From Prostheceraeus crozeri (taxonomy: Eukaryota > Platyhelminthes > Polycladida > Euryleptidae), in the NCBI GenBank assembly GCA_907163375.1, contig CAJQUW010016149.1, positions 1 to 64,000 on the forward strand: DNA of 64,000 nucleotides. The letters run 5' to 3'. Position numbers and translations under genes: made by a program. The notes below the pieces were generated by a model. That model saw nothing but the letters and a program-made list of their open reading frames with translations, was not told where the DNA came from and did no database searches. Each line of letters begins with the position of its first letter. Positions within the stretch are counted from its first letter, which is position 1. Below, one piece after another: positions 1 to 9,681 of this stretch.

Positions 1-159
1 AATTAAAGAAAAAATTGCAAGAAAAACCTAAAGAAAATAAAGAACAGTTAGATGCTGTTAAGAAACAGTTAGATGTTCTTAAAGTTCAATTGAATGCTTT
101 AAAAACAGAATTAAAGAAAAGTGAGAAAAAATTAGAAGTGACTGAAAAAAAAATTAAAG
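1..159 (+). pseudogene. Coiled-coil protein fragment of Polinton A
   Basis: The first 159 bases read open as a lysine- and glutamate-rich helix with repeated LDAVKKQLDVLK-like heptads. It is a partial gene: the start lies before the window and the mariner at 162 interrupts its 3' side. Low-complexity coiled coils do not allow a confident family call. By its place beside virion-like genes it may be a structural or fibre-type protein, which is inference only. Confidence 0.45.
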
Positions 160-392
160 TACAGGGTGTTAGCGATCTTCCCGCGGATTTTTGAAGTCTT
201 TCATCTAGGTCACAAATATTGTGTTCATCACTCATAATATCATAGATAGCTAGGCTGGCGTTGTTCGCATGGTATATATGTAGATAGATAGCTATGATGA
301 GATAAAATTTAAAAATCATTGATATTTAAAAATCAAACTCTTCCTCCACATAACTTTAATCTCATCACTTTGAGTAAGACTATTGCAAGTGC

Positions 393-1259
393 ATGTTGAC
401 TGTTGAAATGAATTACAAGGACTTGACGAACGAAGAAATTGCTTCTATAGTGTCTTTTTCCGTTACTTATAACTGCGAAAAGGCTAGGCGATTGTTTGAG
501 GAGAAATTTCACAAGACCCCACCACCAGCAAGGACATTATTGGATTGGAAGAAGAGATTCATGGAGACATTATCCGTTGTTCCACACAAGCCTATTGGAG
601 ACCACAGTGCCAGAAGAGTATCGGAGGAGAACAGAAATGCAGTCCTAAATGCATTTGGTGATGATCCAAGAACGTCTCAACGAAAAGTTGCACAAGAGGT
701 GGGAGTATCCCTGTTTACGGTGAACAAGGTATTGAAAGAAGATGGTATGAAACCTTGGAAGCTTACATCTGTCCAGGAATTGAAAGACGGTGACGAGATT
801 AATCGACTTCAATTTTGTCAATTTATCCTCGAAAGACAAAGAACCGATTCGAACTTCATACGCAAAATAAACTTCAGTGACGAAGCGACTTTTCACGTCA
901 ACGGTCAAGTTAACAGACATAACCAGTTCATCTGCGCTCATTATAATCCCCATGCTGTTGAAGAACACTTTATGAAGTCTGTCGGAATTACGTGCTGGGC
1001 GATGTTATCGCCTATTCATGGTGTGTCTCATCAAAAAATTGATAGAACAATGGACTCTGAGAAATATCTTAGCATTGTGATGGAGAAAGTTATCCCGTTG
1101 TTGACACAAAGAGGCAATCGGACTGAACTCTATCAACAAGACGGCGCACCTTCCCATTTCGCGTTAATAGTACGCAATAGCCTGAATGCTAACCTTCCAA
1201 ATCGATGGATTGGACGTTCAGGTCCAATATCGTGGCCACCAAGAAATTTCTCCTTGTGA
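393..1259 (+). pseudogene. Mariner-type DDE transposase, C-terminus lost
   Basis: A 288-residue open frame of the Tc1/mariner (IS630) superfamily. An N-terminal helix-turn-helix region (about residues 1-115) is followed by the DDE core. The first acidic motif is in FSDEATFHVNG (about residue 161), the second in YQQDGAPSHFA (about 247). The family motif WPPRSPDLTP should follow, but here the frame runs WPPRNFSL and stops, exactly where the inverted copy of the element's own 5' end begins. The third catalytic acidic residue is therefore missing and the protein should be inactive, although the frame itself has no stop before that point. Usual family length is about 340-350 residues. Confidence 0.9.
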
Positions 1260-1605
1260 AATTCTCCTCAAACAATCGCCTAGCCTTTTCGCAGTTATAA
1301 GTAACGGAAAAAGACACTATAGAAGCAATTTCTTCGTTCGTCAAGTCCTTGTAATTCATTTCAACAGTCAAATTGCACTTGCAATAGTCTTCCTCAAAGT
1401 GATGAGATTAAGGATATGTGGAGGAAGAGTTTGATTTTTAACTATCAAAGATTTTTAAAATTTATCTCATCATAGCTATCTATCTACATATATACCATGC
1501 GAACAACGCCAGCCTAGCTATCTATGATATTATGGGTGATGAACACAATATTTGTGACCTAGATGAAAGACTTCAAAAATCCGCGGGAAGATCGCTAACA
1601 CCCTG
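1256..1605 (-). repeat. Inverted duplicate of the mariner 5' end (arm 2 of 162-512)
   Basis: The reverse complement of this arm matches 162-512 with few differences, including the transposase start codon region (it encodes TVEMNYKDLTNEEIASI on the minus strand). One difference is ACTCAT versus ACCCAT near the outer third. The high identity suggests a single event, such as aberrant gap repair or template switching, rather than two old ends. Confidence 0.9.
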
Positions 1606-1802
1606 TACATCACACGCTACTTGCCGCAATAGATAACGTGCAACGGAAAATTAATAAAGTTATCTCGACGTTGTTGTCCATTCACAAACGTAGATCTTGA
1701 TCGGACCTTGTCCAGAGGCTTTAGCCGATCGGACCGAAGGTCCTCAGGTTACTAACCAATCGTAAATATTTTTTCCCAAAAGTCAAATTTATTCCTAAAA
1801 AA

Positions 1803-2261
1803 ATGCCTATAATATGTAAACACAATCTTAAACATTTTGCTTCAAATAAAAAAATTCCTCATGAACCATCTATGAAATCTGTTTACCATTATGACAGTGT
1901 AGAAGCTATTCAAAAAGAAGGAGATGGTATATTTTCTGGTATTGGAAGTATCGTTAACTTAATTAAAAATAATAAAGATTTGATTACATCTGCTGCTAAA
2001 GGAGCAGCTGCTATAGGTAGTACAGCTAGTGCCATGTCAAATGCTGTTAAGTCTCAAAACGAATTAAAACGACTAGAAGCTATTCGTAAACTTAAGAATG
2101 ATTCTGAAGAACTAAAAAATTTAAAAAAAGTTTCAGAGGAAACAAAAATCAAAACTGCTAACATAGCTGCAGGGTCTGATAGTAAAAAGGGGAAGAAATC
2201 AGGCGTAGCCATAGAACGTTCAATTGAAGAAATAAGAGGCAATGGTCTAGCAAAATTCTAA
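1803..2261 (+). CDS. Small virion-type protein of Polinton A (fossil)
   Basis: A 152-residue open frame with a glycine-rich hydrophobic stretch (GIFSGIGSIVNLIKNN, then an Ala/Gly-rich segment about residues 60-80) and a lysine-rich C-terminal half. The pattern recalls the small membrane-active minor capsid or core proteins of adenoviruses and Polintons, but there is no decisive motif. It lies just upstream of the capsid-like remains and reads in the same direction. A divider-like spacer with GGACCTT/AAGGTCC dyads precedes it (about 1700-1750), and similar sequence recurs at about 3800-3860. Confidence 0.5.
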   Translation: MPIICKHNLKHFASNKKIPHEPSMKSVYHYDSVEAIQKEGDGIFSGIGSIVNLIKNNKDLITSAAKGAAAIGSTASAMSNAVKSQNELKRLEAIRKLKNDSEELKNLKKVSEETKIKTANIAAGSDSKKGKKSGVAIERSIEEIRGNGLAKF

Positions 2262-2274
2262 AATTATATTTTAG

Positions 2275-2400
2275 TAAAATTTTTTTAGTAAAATTTTTTA
2301 GTAAAATTATTTAGTAAAATTATTTTGTAAAAATTTTTAGTAAAATTATTTAGTAAAATTATTTAGTAAAATTTTTTTAGTAAATTTTTTAGTAAAATTT
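2275..2400 (+). repeat. Short AT-rich tandem repeats (TTTAGTAAAAT units)
   Basis: About ten imperfect copies of a 12-16-bp TTTAGTAAAATT unit sit between the small virion-type protein and the capsid-like region. Probably a slippage-expanded spacer in the Polinton. Confidence 0.8.
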
Positions 2401-2445
2401 TTCTGTGTATGAGAAAAACAAAATAGTCAAATTATTTTTTATAAA

Positions 2446-3790
2446 AATGTCTTCTCTTATCGAAAATAAATTTAGATTAGACGATCCTCCGTTCGTCAGT
2501 TACAATCAAAAAAAGAATGACTATATAAGAATTGCTATGAACCCGGATCTTCCAGTCGAGTAAATACTGAAGGAGATTTAATTTTTGAAGTTGATAATCA
2601 GCAGAGTTATTTATATTTACCTGATTCATTTTTACACTGTGAATATTCTTTATATAGTGATGCCAATTTTACACCACCATTACCAGATACCGATAATATT
2701 GCATTAGAGAATAATTTCTTTCCAAGATTATATTTACACAAATGCGTTTAGATGTTGCAACTCAAAATATTGAAACAATAAGTGATTCTCCAGGTGTAAT
2801 TGATACAATGCTTAGATTTGTAACAATTGGTGAAAATAATAAAAAGCATGAAATCGAAGGTTGGTTTCCTGATACTAATGATGGTATAATTGTTGATGAT
2901 TTAACTCACGCTCGAACTGATGCCGCAGGAATTGCGAAAGATGTAGAGAATATTGCAAAACATTTAAATAAAGCAAACAATAGTGCATATAAAGAAAGAC
3001 GTGAATTTAACAAGAAAAGTAAACAGACAGTTAATTGGTCATTGTCTCCATTATTCGGATATTTAGATTATGACAAAATATCATGTCAATGAAATTTTAA
3101 ATTAAGAATCCATCGTACATCAAATAATGAATTAATCTTTTTTGGTTAGACTGGAAAAAAAGCATATTTAAAAATTGATACACTGTAGACTTGAATGGTG
3201 GATTAAGCATATTACTCCTAGTTTAGAGGTTGAAACAGCTATTGCAAAAAGATTAAATACTAACAAACCAAATCCAGTAAATTTTCTAAAGCGTACTGCG
3301 AGTTCAGTCTCTTTTACTGAACAAAGATTTAACTGGCATTTCGCAAGGACATCGAATACTCCAAGATATTTATTACTAACATTTCAAAGAAATAATTCTC
3401 CAAGTTTTGATAAGAACAACTTATCTTTTTCATATTAATACAATTCGAAGTTTACAAGTTTCATTAAATCAAACCCGATATCCAATTGATCCATTAAGAT
3501 TCGATGATACCAGTAATCAATTTATGGAAGGATAAGATGCTTATAGAAATCTTTGTATAGAATTTGGAGTTGAACCACAATTAACTCCTGGAGATTGGAG
3601 ACATTTATATCCAATTTTCTGTTTCGATTTAAGTGCACAATCAGAAGATATTATTAAAAATGGTTGTGACGTAACAATTAATATTGAAAAGAAAGATTCC
3701 ACAACTTCATTGATGGCTTATGGTTTATTGCAAGAAGATGTAAATTATTCTATTGAAGTTCTTAATGGGAAGATGGTAAGTCTCGGTTAG
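2446..3790 (+). pseudogene. Polinton major capsid protein-like remains
   Basis: Pieces of a large protein spread over about 1.3 kb in more than one frame. Recognisable sections include an N-terminal MSSLIENKF start, a middle part with IEGWFPDTNDG, and a C-terminal part reading LYPIFCFDLSAQSEDI followed by a beta-rich stretch. That PxxxFDLSxQ-type segment and the gene position are typical of the double-jelly-roll major capsid proteins of Polintons and adintoviruses. It is a broken fossil with several interruptions. The call rests on pattern and context, not on a profile search. Confidence 0.6.
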
Positions 3791-3990
3791 TAACCTTAGG
3801 ACCTTTGGCCCGATAGGCTAAAGCCCAAGACTTCGTCGATTGGTAGTAACCTGAGGACCTTTGGTCCGATTAATTAATTATTTTTTTTCACAAGTTAAAT
3901 TTTTGATGACTTAAATTTTTCTTAACTTAAAATTTTTTCATAACTAGAATAGATTAAAATCTTTCGTAACTTAAAATTTTTTTATTAAAA

Positions 3991-4473
3991 ATGTCGGAAG
4001 CGAAAAGTAATAATAATAAAACTGTTGAATTAAAATTACGTAACATTGTTGACAAAAATACACCTAAAACTATAACGATTAACAAAAAAAAATATTACAT
4101 AAGTAAAGCAATGATAGAGAATATTCAATTATAAGAAGAAAAGAATGGCGGGATTCTCCCATTAATTCCTCTAATAATAGGTGGCATAGCAGCTGCGGGA
4201 AGTGTCGCAGGTGGGACAGCTGGTATTGTCCAAGCAGTAAATAAAAAAAAATCAGAAAAGGCTGCATTAGAAGAACAAAAACGTCATAATAGAGAGTTAG
4301 AGAAAGTTGCTAAGGCAGAAGGAGTAGTAGATAATTTTATTAGCAAATTAAAATTAGTTGATGAAGGAAAACGAGTTCTAAAAAATATTCTCCACAATGT
4401 TGATGATTTAATTGAAATTAAAGAAGCTAATGATAGTTCTGGAATATATCTAAGTCCTAGTATGATAAGGTAA
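3991..4473 (+). pseudogene. Membrane/core protein (adenovirus PX-like) of Polinton A
   Basis: Starts MSEAKSNNNKTVEL and contains the hallmark run GGILPLIPLIIGGIAAAGS, followed by an Ala/Gly hydrophobic segment, a KKK cluster and a charged helical C-terminus. Polintons and adintoviruses commonly carry such a protein with a G-G-x-L-P-L-I-P stretch, compared with adenovirus pX/pVI. It lies between the capsid-like region and the phospholipase-like gene, all in the same direction. Broken fossil. Confidence 0.65.
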
Positions 4474-4495
4474 AACATTTATTTTATCTTTTAAA

Positions 4496-4920
4496 ATGAA
4501 TTCTACAAATTCCGAAAATTTAATTAAATTAAAAATTGCTAATTTAGATTTATTGAATTATCTCTTAAAAGTACATAAAACCTCAAATTGTCAGCATACC
4601 GGAGGTGACATACAAAAAACATTAGAAAACTTTCTTGGATTTATTTGGAGTAAATATTCAAAAGAAAAACAACTTCCTGGTCATTCGTATACCGGTGAGA
4701 TGAGAATAATAATCCAAAACCAGGTGAAGAACCAATAAATAGAGTAGATGAAGCAGCTTACAGACATGATTTAGCTTATCGAAATCATGATCTAAGTTCT
4801 CGTCATGTAGCTGATAAGAAAATGATACAAGAATTTGATAGTATTCAGAATCCTTCCTTTAGAGAAAGAATTGAAAGAATGTTTGTTAAGAAAGCTTTAC
4901 AAGCTAAAATATTGCTCGGT
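4496..4920 (+). pseudogene. Phospholipase A2-like domain protein of Polinton A
   Basis: The N-terminal part is an open frame from 4496 ending near a LPGHSYTG segment; the adjoining sequence reads INRVDEAAYRHDLAYRNHD and continues with a charged helix. The pattern of a glycine-rich calcium loop followed by D-x-x-A-x-x-HD-x-A-Y is the signature of the secreted-PLA2 fold found in parvovirus VP1 unique regions. Such domains are thought to breach endosomal membranes during entry. I recall PLA2-like genes being noted in some adintovirus/Polinton relatives. Broken fossil. Confidence 0.65.
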
Positions 4921-4929
4921 CAGGGTATT

Positions 4930-5790
4930 CATCCGTCAGCAAATGAAACGACAGCAAAGCTGTCTGAGAGCAACGCTCGAACCTACGCGTCCGAAATTCA
5001 TAAAGAATACAGAAGGCCTAAATATTTATTGAAAGTAAAAGTATTTAATAAAGATGATATTTGGAGTGCTGATCTTATTCATATGCCGAAGGAGGGTTTA
5101 CGTACGCATTGACCGTTATAGATTTATATACACGATGCGCTTGGGTAAAGCCTTTAAAAAGTAAAAGTGGTCTATCAGTTAAATATGCGTTCGAAGAAAT
5201 CTTTAAATAAAGTAAGAGAAAGCCAAGGAAATTGTTTTTTGATAAAGGGTCTGAGTTTCACAATCGAAATGTTCAGGCACGATTTGAAACAGACGAAAGT
5301 CATCGCCAAGGCTCAGTTTATTCAACTGAAAATGCTGGAAAGGCTGTAGTAATAGAGCGATTCAACAGATCATTAAAAATATAATTTTTAAGAAATTTAC
5401 TCAGCAAGGAAATCAGAAATGGTTGAAGATATTACCAGGAGTTGTAGAAGAGTACAATAATAAAGTTCATTCTGGTATTGAAGAAACTCCAAAGAATGCT
5501 TCTGACGACCCTGATTTGATAAGAAAAAAAATATTCGAGAATAATTATTCGAATGAGAGTAATCCGAATTTGCAGAAACATAAGCCGAAATTTAAGTTGG
5601 AGATAGAGTTAGAATATCTAAGTATAAAAATAAATTTGAAAAAGGCTTTGTTGGCTACTGGACTAAAGAAATATTTGAAGTTTGTAAAATAAACCAAACT
5701 TATCCGATTACTTACGAAATCAAAGATTTAGTTGATGAAGATATCAGAGGCCGATTTTATCAAAATGAATTACAACGAAGCGAGCTTTAA
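4930..5790 (+). pseudogene. Polinton retroviral-type integrase remains
   Basis: Sections of an rve-type integrase: YLLKVKVFNKDDIWSADLIH with the strand-forming D of the catalytic core, a stretch reading VVEEYNNKVHSGIEETPKNA, and a C-terminal DEDIRGRFYQNELQRSEL. The last motif is typical of Polinton and chromovirus-like integrase C-termini. Broken fossil with several interruptions; catalytic status was not assessed. Its place next to the protease gene on the opposite strand fits Polinton gene order. Confidence 0.8.
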
Positions 5791-5927
5791 TCTTTGGCTG
5801 ACGCTTTAGCTAGCTAGCTTCGCTTGATTTTTAGTTATCATTATTATTATTGGAACTAACGTTTCGGGAATGAAATTCCCTTATTCAATTCTAACATAAT
5901 ATCTAGAAATGGTACTCCTTTTTGTAA

Positions 5928-6329
5928 TTAAAATAAAACATAAAGACATAATTGACCACAATAAGTAGTTCCTGGTTTTTGAATTTGAAACGTATTATAA
6001 GTTCCATTTCCAAGTGTTTCTCTTACTTCAATTGTAGGTGGGAGTCCATAAGAGTCGAAATAGTAATTATCTCCATTTTTATTAGACGTACCTGCAGACC
6101 AATGTACTCCTTTTTCATCTGATGTGTGAAGATTTGTTATGAAATTGATAGTTGGAACTTTGTTCCGGGAACTGAAGGTTCCTGTTGGCTTATTTTTTAG
6201 GAATTGTAATTCGTCTCTCAACAATATGTGAAAATTCTTTATTCCCAATTGATTTGCGATTTTCTTTAGATCAAAATTTGTAGTTGTTTGCGTTCCATGT
6301 AATTTTAAAAACTCATTTATGTTGCTCAT
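5928..6329 (-). CDS. Adenain-like cysteine protease of Polinton A (fossil)
   Basis: A 133-residue frame starting MSNINEFLKLHGTQTTTNF. It holds KGVHWSAG with the catalytic histidine, NYYFDSYG with the acidic position and YCGQLCLYVL with the conserved Q-x-C pattern, in the order expected for adenovirus-type maturation proteases. These cut viral structural precursors. The frame is shorter than the ~200 residues usual for the family and ends soon after the Cys motif. It is convergent with the integrase remains. Confidence 0.75.
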   Translation of the reverse strand: MSNINEFLKLHGTQTTTNFDLKKIANQLGIKNFHILLRDELQFLKNKPTGTFSSRNKVPTINFITNLHTSDEKGVHWSAGTSNKNGDNYYFDSYGLPPTIEVRETLGNGTYNTFQIQKPGTTYCGQLCLYVLF

Positions 6330-6451
6330 TTTATAATAAAAAAATTCTTATAGGGACCCCTAGAAGTCAGAAGGGGGTTATTGATTTAAAACTGTCCCAT
6401 AATGATGATTATCCTTACTACTTATTCGATTTTGAAATGATTTAATTTAAT

Positions 6452-6649
6452 CTAAATTAAAAAGTTACATTTGTAAGGAATCAGTTTATTAGCAGAGTTA
6501 GTGCTTTGCACATCTTTAATCAACTGCAATTCATTTCTCATCAATATGTGAAAATTATTTATTCCCAATTGATTTGCGATCTTATTTAAATCGAAATTCG
6601 TAGTTGTTTGCGTTCCATATAATTTTAAGAACTCAGTCATACCAGTCAT
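6452..6649 (-). pseudogene. Second copy of the protease N-terminus
   Basis: The 65-residue frame begins MTGMTEFLKLYGTQTTTNF and matches the first ~45 residues of the protease at 5928-6329, then diverges. It lies directly upstream on the same strand, so it looks like a partial tandem duplication or the trace of recombination between two related Polintons. Fossil. Confidence 0.75.
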
Positions 6650-7091
6650 TTTACATGAGATAAATTGTTTCTATTATATTCCCGTAAATGTGAAATTAAA
6701 AACAACACATGGATATTTCAATATGTATATTTACAAAAATGCGACCACACAAGTCCGCAAATATTGATGTCCACACCGTGGACAACGAATTTTCGTTCTC
6801 CAGTAAAATAAAATAAAATCAGCTACTACTATTCAACTTCCTTAAAACAATCGGTTATTAACTATAATATCACAAATTCCATTAACAATATGTCCACACC
6901 TTGAACAACGAATTTTCGTTCTCCAGTAAAATAAAATAAAATCAGCTACTACTATTCAACTTCCTTAAAACAATCGGTTATTAACTATAATATCACAAAT
7001 TGCATTAACAATATGTCCACACCGTGGACAACGAATTTTCGTTCTCCAGTAAAATAAAATAAAATCAGCTACTACTATTCAACTTCCTTAA

Positions 7092-9432
7092 CACTATAAT
7101 TACCGGAAAAAAAGTAAACCGACTTTTACCTTGTTGTCAAATTTGACACCAATGTATTTTTTGTTCTCAATCAATAGCATAAGTCATTAAACAACGGTTT
7201 TTAGCTATAAAAGAAAATGATCTAAATAATCGATTGTAATAGAGCTATAGTTGCATCAGATAGCTACCGAATCTATCAGAATTGAATGCGCGTATAGGCC
7301 TATAGGCCAATGCTAAAAAGTCCTGAATTCACTTTTTGTGAATACAAAACAAATTTTTGATCATCGCTTAACTATCTGACAATATTACGATAGAAAATCA
7401 GCTGATTGAATACAACTGTGTATTGAACGATTAACAAAAATAGAAATTTCAGAATGTTTCAACATCACAGATGCATGAGAAATGTATTCGTAGGGTCACT
7501 GTCCTGCACATGACTTACACATCACTAGCTGTGCCATTTTTCCAGTGCTACATGTACCACACGTAGATTTTTTGCAGCATATGCAGACTGATGCCGAGTT
7601 ATTTCTGCATCCTTTCCCATTGCATTTCTTCCTTTTGATTGGAACATTCTGCAGTTCAACCGGATCCACTGCCATTGCACTTGTCGGGTGAGCAGCTTCC
7701 TGACTGAGAATTCCGCAACTCGTCGATCAATTTCAGGGTGAACAATCTGCGCGATATATTTGCCTCAGTCTTCTTTCTATAGATAATCCATGAATTGATC
7801 AGTGCTATGTCCAAAATATTGGCCCAGACCGCCAGCGGCTACCGACGGGAAGCACTGTGAACACTGTACTGACATCTGGTCGAATACATCGACTCCGACT
7901 TTATTCTTATTGTAGAAATTCACAACATCAGGTTTCTTCTTTTCGGTGCCGTCAGTATTCGGTGAAGAGTGCATCGAGCTCAGAAGACAAACGTTCTTGT
8001 TTCTCTTGCCTTGATAGTTGACGAACAATACCTGGGACTCACTCTGCCAATAAAATGACGGCAGATATCTCCTAAATATGGCATGTTACTCACGTACTTC
8101 GAATCCACCCCTGCTAGCACCCAGAACTTGAGCCCATATTTGTCAGGCTTGCTAGGCATGAATGTGATCATGCTGCATCTGGTCTTCAAAGGCAACAGCT
8201 GCTCGTCGACAGTCAGATTGAAATTTGGAGTGTATGACTCGATGCAATTTATGCGGAAATTTTCAAAAACTTCCCGTATAAGTGCAAATTTATCGGACCC
8301 AACTCTTGATCGTCGTGTTGTCTTTCGATCAAATCGAAGATATTTGAGAATTTGATAAAATCGATTGCGTGACATTGTTTCTCGGAATAATTGTGGACCA
8401 TACTTTTCACTCAAAAGAAATGAAACCGGATGTGTTTTGCCATATATCCCCCGAGCATATTGTATAGCAATAAAAGACTCCAATTCATTGACGTCAATGT
8501 TGAAATCATTGTCACCGCTGAGAGATGCCATTTCTTTCGTGCATTCAACAATATGAACTAAAGTCCTCCTGTCAATGCTCTTTCGCCAAGCATCGTAAAC
8601 TGAACGAATCGGATAATTACCGGGACCAGTTCTTGCGGTGAATACATTGAGATGCAGCTCGGCCAATTCTTGAAGTAGTCATTGGAACCCATATCGTACC
8701 ATTTGGAGATTTGAAAATCGATGTTGATCATCTGTCGAATACGCAGCTAAACTCACATCACCGACTGACTCCGGAGCGGCTACAGGGTCCTCACCTTCAC
8801 TATCATAGTCACTGCCTGAGGCGTCCGAAGCCAAGTTCATCATGCGTTGATAGGCTTGCTCTGCTGCAAATCTTCTACTCATGCTCAGAAAGGTATGCAT
8901 TGCACAAGCAGTAGTATACTAGTCACTACATAAAGTATATTAGAAAACATGGGACGCACAGTATGGTGTCAGTATGGTTATATAGTCGTATGAATGTGCA
9001 TCTTGCAATTTTTGTAATTACCATGCTAAAATAACTGCGCACTGATAATTCATAGACTGCTCAATTTGTGATCCCACAATGCAAGTACAATATCTAAACA
9101 TCTCTCAAGATCAGTATTGATGCATAAATGTTAGCTGCGAAAGCCTGAATACTTGCAAGCACTGCTTTCCCTCGTTACTAAAAGTACTACTGATGTATCG
9201 AAGAGTAGTGATCCAATGGTGTCAAATTTGACACCTCGGTAAAAGTCGGCTCAAACGTCTGCCAGTGAAAATCAGTTTGATGATTGTGGACCAAACCTCG
9301 GAATCTGGCCATTTTAGTTAAATAAATAAATAAATGTCATTGGAGGAATAATGGAACTCATACGTTTTTTACATAAAACGCATGGCCTAAACATTGGATG
9401 GGTTCAAATTCGACACCATGGTAATTCTAGTG
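7092..9432 (-). mobile_element. piggyBac element 1, degraded transposase
   Basis: TTAA stands on both sides (7088-7091 and 9433-9436), and removal of the element with one TTAA restores the 123-bp repeat exactly. The ends start CACTATAATTACC (left) and CACTAGAATTACC (right, reverse complement). Internal palindromes lie at 7135-7148 (TGTCAAATTTGACA) near the 3' end, and at 9400-9417 (imperfect) and 9218-9235 (GGTGTCAAATTTGACACC) near the 5' end. The transposase reads on the minus strand. Confidence 0.93.
7493..8900 (-). pseudogene. piggyBac transposase, frameshifted
   Basis: Pieces in three frames: MSRRFAAEQAYQRMMN with an acidic N-terminus (8679-8900), the main block (7980-8666) with YPIRSVYDAWRK, FIAIQYARGIYGK and the first catalytic motif NLTVDEQLLPLKTRC, then a section with NKVGVDVFDQM (7777-8028). 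A Cys-rich C-terminal zinc-finger region can still be read at about 7500-7640 on the minus strand. Sequence around the second acidic residue (GDNF motif) is missing or scrambled between about 8030 and 8060. It is related to, but clearly different from, the open copy at 58592-60292; for example both have MSRR-AAE starts and VDEQLLPLK. Confidence 0.9.
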
Positions 9433-9681
9433 TTAAAACAATCGGTTAGTAACTATAATATTACAAATTGCATTAACAATATGTCCTCACCGTGGACAAC
9501 GAATTTTCGTTCTCCAGTAAAATAAAATAAAATTAGCTACTACTATTCAACTTCCTTAAAACAATCGGTTATTAACTATAATATTACAAATTGCATTAAC
9601 AATATGTCCACACCGTGGACAACGAATTTTCGTTCTCCAGTAAAATAAAATAAAATCAGCTACTACTACTTTTAAGTTCTT

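Larger units (their letters stand above)
162..1605 (+). mobile_element. Mariner/Tc1-like DNA transposon with giant inverted ends
   Basis: The element is bounded by TA on both sides (160-161 and 1606-1607), and both ends start CAGGGTGTTAGCGATC reading inward. It encodes one transposase-like frame on the plus strand. The inverted repeat is far longer than a normal mariner end: 162-512 matches the reverse complement of 1256-1605 almost throughout, so it includes the first ~40 codons of the transposase. The true 3' end of the gene is absent. It inserted into a gene of Polinton A. Confidence 0.9.
6769..9668 (+). repeat. 123-bp tandem repeat, about five units, split by piggyBac
   Basis: Unit starts at 6769, 6892 and 7015, then 9483 and 9606: each step is 123 bp. 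The gap 7015 to 9483 equals 123 plus 2345, the length of the inserted piggyBac with one TTAA. Every unit contains the dyad GTCCAC-ACC-GTGGAC, followed by AACGAATTTTCG and a run of AAAATA. Units are nearly identical. The array lies between the protease copy and the 223-residue gene at 9682-10353. Role unknown; a replication, packaging or regulatory array is only a guess. Confidence 0.9.

Noticed and set aside
645-968. Minus-strand frame opposite the mariner transposase
   Set aside because: Shadow of the plus-strand gene; no family features.
6769-9668. CRISPR-like array
   Set aside because: The 123-bp units are head-to-tail copies without unique spacers, in animal DNA.
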